From NCBI RefSeq assembly GCF_910592395.1, contig NC_088319.1, forward strand, positions 13,142,001 to 13,206,000: a stretch of 64,000 nucleotides of DNA. Reading direction: 5' to 3'. Under the pieces are notes generated by a model that did no database searches, was not told the origin of the DNA, and saw only the letters and a program-made list of their open reading frames with translations. The DNA is from Lineus longissimus (lineage: Eukaryota > Nemertea > Pilidiophora > Heteronemertea > Lineidae). The position numbers and the translations under genes were made by a program. Of this stretch, positions 61,221 through 64,000 are shown one piece after another (position 1 is the stretch's first letter; the number at the start of each line of letters is the position of its first letter).

Positions 61221-61398
61221 CAGTGGAACCTCCCTTAGCGGACACCTCTCTATTAAGGACAACCTCTCTATTCAGGACACTAGTTTTCTTCCCAAAGTGG
61301 TTGTTTCCATTCAATTTGACCTCTCTAATCATGACACCTATCTATTAAGGACAGCACTTGTCAGTCCCAAGGGTGTCCTTGATAGAGAGGTTCTGCTG
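61221..61398 (-). mobile_element. TA-flanked MITE, family B, copy 3 (opposite orientation)
   Basis: Begins CAGTGGAACCTCCCTTAGCG after TA (61219-61220) and ends GAGAGGTTCTGCTG followed by CA in place of TA. It carries an extra internal copy of AACCTCTCTATT compared with 60892-61051. The two sit 170 bp apart in inverted orientation and could fold into a long imperfect hairpin. Confidence 0.8.
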
Positions 61399-62104
61399 CA
61401 ATTTGTTTTAGAAGTGTTCTCATTGCTTTTAGAATTTCAAGTTCAAATGATGGTGCCTATGGTCAACCCCTAAGAAAATGGAAGGGAACCTCAGAAATGT
61501 AATAAAATACAATAAAATGCAGTTTTCATGCTGGGCAGAGTGCGGTGTTCATCCTCACCAGAAGTCTGGCTGGTGGGCATACTAAAATGTCAAGCCGTTG
61601 TAAATATATGCCTATGATGGGTGAAATAGGATTAAGTCTTCAATCTCTGGTGGATTCTAAATCCACAGACCCAGGCAATCCCAGGAATATGCTTTTGTCA
61701 ACAGAAATGAGAGAGACACCTTACAACCAGTACACCACTTCAACACTTCAGATCAATCCTGGCCCAAATTTCGACAACCAATTTTTGGTAAGGCCTTTAA
61801 TACTTATCTTACACCTTGGACACCATCAGCCTCAAGAGCATTAACGTTTAACACATCTATTTCCTTTTTTTCCATCGGCACATTTTTAAAAGTGACCACT
61901 GGCGCTAGTAATGAAATATTCAGTTTGCGACAATCTGCGTAGGGCTGATATTGATGGGCAATGCCAGAGGCACGGAAAATAGATGCTGCCAGGATTAATG
62001 ACATTTATCGCAAACTGTCCAATATTGGTTATCTATAGTCAAGGAACCAAAAATAACTTTGCGTTAGTACTGAGGGCATTATAAGGGAAAATACACCTTT
62101 GTAG
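61399..62104. other. No identifiable gene
   Basis: A 99-codon plus-strand stretch (61545-61844) has no support. Confidence 0.4.
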
Positions 62105-62165
62105 CTGACAAATGCTGTCCTTTTAATAGAGAAGTGGCCTATCCTGATTACATAGTCAAGTTTCC
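62105..62165 (+). mobile_element. Family B fragment, copy 4
   Basis: CTGACAAATGCTGTCCTTTT, AATAGAGAAGTGGCC and CCTGATTACATAGTCAAGTT follow the family B interior (AAGTGCTGTCCTTAATAGAG, GGTGTCCTGATTAGCGAGGT). No ends are preserved. Confidence 0.55.
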
Positions 62166-62674
62166 TTAAATTAGTTGGCTATCTATATACTAATCATGCC
62201 TATTGCAGAGGATTGGATCCCCTTTGTATCTATGCATGTTCAATATTCACCTAATAAATCATGGGGGCTGCATCCTCAACAAAATTTTACAATCAAAATA
62301 ATTTTGAAAAAATATCATATAATATCAGTATTGAAGTTTACGAGGAGTCATTGATCCAGGACTTTAATGTAGTTTCTGTTTAGTGCATGCTGTCGTCCTA
62401 CACGTGTAAATCATATGCATATCCCTTCATCCACCCCATATTGACCACAGTCCACTACACGTGATAGTCCGAGTGATCTATTGCGGTCATGTAATGTCAT
62501 CACTCCCGGGTCATCACACGTATTATATGATGTACATGTACGACATAACTTACTTTCGAAGCGTAACTCATATTGGTTTTTACCTTACCTTCAATCAACT
62601 AACAGAAAAGGCGGGGAGAAATAGCCACGACGGGAGGCTGCAGCGAACATTACTAGGCAACGTTTCTCAGCAGC
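62166..62674. other. No identifiable feature
   Basis: Unique sequence with a TACATGTAC word at 62535-62543. Confidence 0.4.
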
Positions 62675-62690
62675 TCCCTAGAGGGCGCTA
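62675..62690 (+). promoter_or_regulatory. CTCF-like motif
   Basis: TCCCTAGAGGGCGCTA fits the core of the bilaterian CTCF motif (YAGRKGGCRSTA). It lies in a GC-richer patch (62600-62830). A motif match alone is weak evidence of binding. Confidence 0.3.
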
Positions 62691-63439
62691 ACGTACGGTT
62701 CCTGAATGGTTACACTCCTACGCCAGCCTACGCAGACGTTAGTCAATTTTATGCGAGAGCGTGAGAAAAGATTGGCGTTTGAGTTTGTCACCGTCTCTAC
62801 TAGGACGCGGTCGTTCCAGTGACCTAGTCCGGTGCATTTATTACAAAATTGAAAGTCTTCTTGGCATGGATTAGTTTTATAATAACGCCCTACACCTTTC
62901 GCTAAAAATAGAAATCTGTGAGAAGTGAGAAGTGAATTTAAATTAAAAATTGAATAGAACTGTCAACAATGCCGTTGTGTCGAAAGATATATACACCAAA
63001 ATCCCAGATATTCACATAAAACCATTGTAATGCGGCATCTTTCAAAAAACTTAATATGTGGTCATATAGTATACTGTGTACAACATACACATTTTAATTT
63101 GTTAGCATTAAAATTGTGCTATTAAACGAAACTAATTTAAAGTAGGCCTACGATGTATCCCAGGGCAATTGACTTCCTTTAGGAAAAGCAGAAAAGCCGG
63201 GTCTTCCTTCTGAAAACTTGATATAAATGTATCATCGAAAGTTGGGTTATACGTTCTATATCCTTAGGCCCCCCCTACCTTATACATCTATCATTCTATC
63301 ATTCTATCAGGTATTCCCTTCACTCTTCATCTATACCCTTTGTGCCCTTAGCCATCTTGTAATTCCTCTATGAATGTCTTTGTACTCACCTAAGAGTCCT
63401 GAAGTTAATTTGAATCAAGTCATCATTTTTATCAATCAC
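62691..63439. other. No identifiable gene
   Basis: GC-richer up to about 62830, then AT-rich. No exon recognised. Confidence 0.4.
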
Positions 63440-63535
63440 TCAGGGATACGGTGTTGCGGACCGTCGTGTCGCACACTGGTGACCTGCGCGAGGGGATGTT
63501 CGGCGCGGGTTCCGCGGAAACAAATTATGTCATGA
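63440..63535. other. CpG-dense patch, possible fossil exon or regulatory island
   Basis: Unusually dense CpG (GTTGCGGACCGTCGTGTCGC, GGCGCGGGTTCCGCGG) in an AT-rich setting. Both strands have an open frame across it; on minus it reads PAPNIPSRRSPVCDTTVRN and stops soon after. No good splice sites were found. Confidence 0.3.
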
Positions 63536-64000
63536 AGAACATTGTAACAATAGGCCTGACGCAACAGAAAATATAGACCATTAATTGTTGAAATAAAATG
63601 AAAATACATTTAGGCATATCTGTAACACGATTCAAGTCATTTTGGCAACCTTCACAAGCCTAGAAGTACGAAATACTTTTATGGATTTTTTCGACGAAAC
63701 GGTTTTGAAATTCCCCGATTCCTTGTGCTACTTATTACATGTATAAGCACGAAAAGCCGATTGACGAGAGTTTCGTAAATGACTTGATATCGCGCAGGCC
63801 TTTAAAATGATGACACTATAAACCCTCGTGCTTCTCACTGCGTCGTTCGATTGGAAGGGTTGTCTTCACTCGCAGTGGACCACCCCGTCTCCGCCTTGAT
63901 AGGTATACATGTATCAACAGGATGATGAAATGGATTGCCAGGGATTCTAAATTATTTATATGGATTACCCGGGATTCTGAATTATCTACAGATTGAATAA
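63536..64000. other. No identifiable feature
   Basis: Unique sequence. The last bases contain a short direct repeat (GGGATTCT(A/G)AATTAT at about 63940 and 63970). Confidence 0.4.

Overview
The window looks like non-coding nuclear DNA from an animal, most likely a marine invertebrate, and I lean towards a mollusc or another lophotrochozoan. The reasons are AT-rich sequence, no long reading frame outside tandem repeats, many small transposon relics with TA-flanked ends, a LINE-type 3' tail with a TTA microsatellite, several minisatellites, and frequent TACATGTA and TAGGCCTA words. There is no bacterial-style operon, rRNA, CRISPR array or phage. The species call is inference only.

No complete gene can be read. 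The best gene signals are possible 5' exons on the minus strand: 9914-9981 (ATG in good context, strong GT splice donor, and an exact RFX X-box 91 bp upstream), 49574-49631 (ATG-Gly start with a myristoylation-type N-terminus and a strong donor) and 51969-51988 (short start exon with a strong donor). I could not identify any of these proteins, and their later exons were not found. A few unassigned open frames (17853-18179, 20349-20618, 45157-45621) are listed with low confidence.

Layout: 0.7-2.0 kb is a graveyard of an interspersed repeat, a LINE tail and two pogo/Tigger-like elements. 3.3-4.3 kb is a two-part 21-bp minisatellite. 4.9-5.2 kb is a nearly perfect 132-bp duplication. 7.1 kb has a tRNA-Met-like relic. 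9.9-10.4 kb is the X-box promoter candidate. 13.3-15.4 kb has tandem repeats and the first copy of a 410-bp inverted-repeat element. 24.3 and 39.4 kb hold one more dispersed repeat. 27.3 kb has a TTAA-flanked mini-element. 33.3-34.45 kb is a 66/67-bp minisatellite. 48.9-52.1 kb combines a TA-flanked MITE, three exon candidates and tandem tRNA-like sequence. 54.0-56.4 kb is a segmental duplication with a hugely expanded GGC/GAY microsatellite, next to the second copy of the 410-bp element. 60.9-62.2 kb has three members of the second TA-flanked family.

The main story is repeat biology: two TA-flanked families with a common terminal sequence, a recently copied 410-bp element (5 differences between copies 41 kb apart), and arrays at different stages of homogenisation. 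Unit lengths of 21, 27 and 66 bp are multiples of three, so the arrays produce long false reading frames on both strands.
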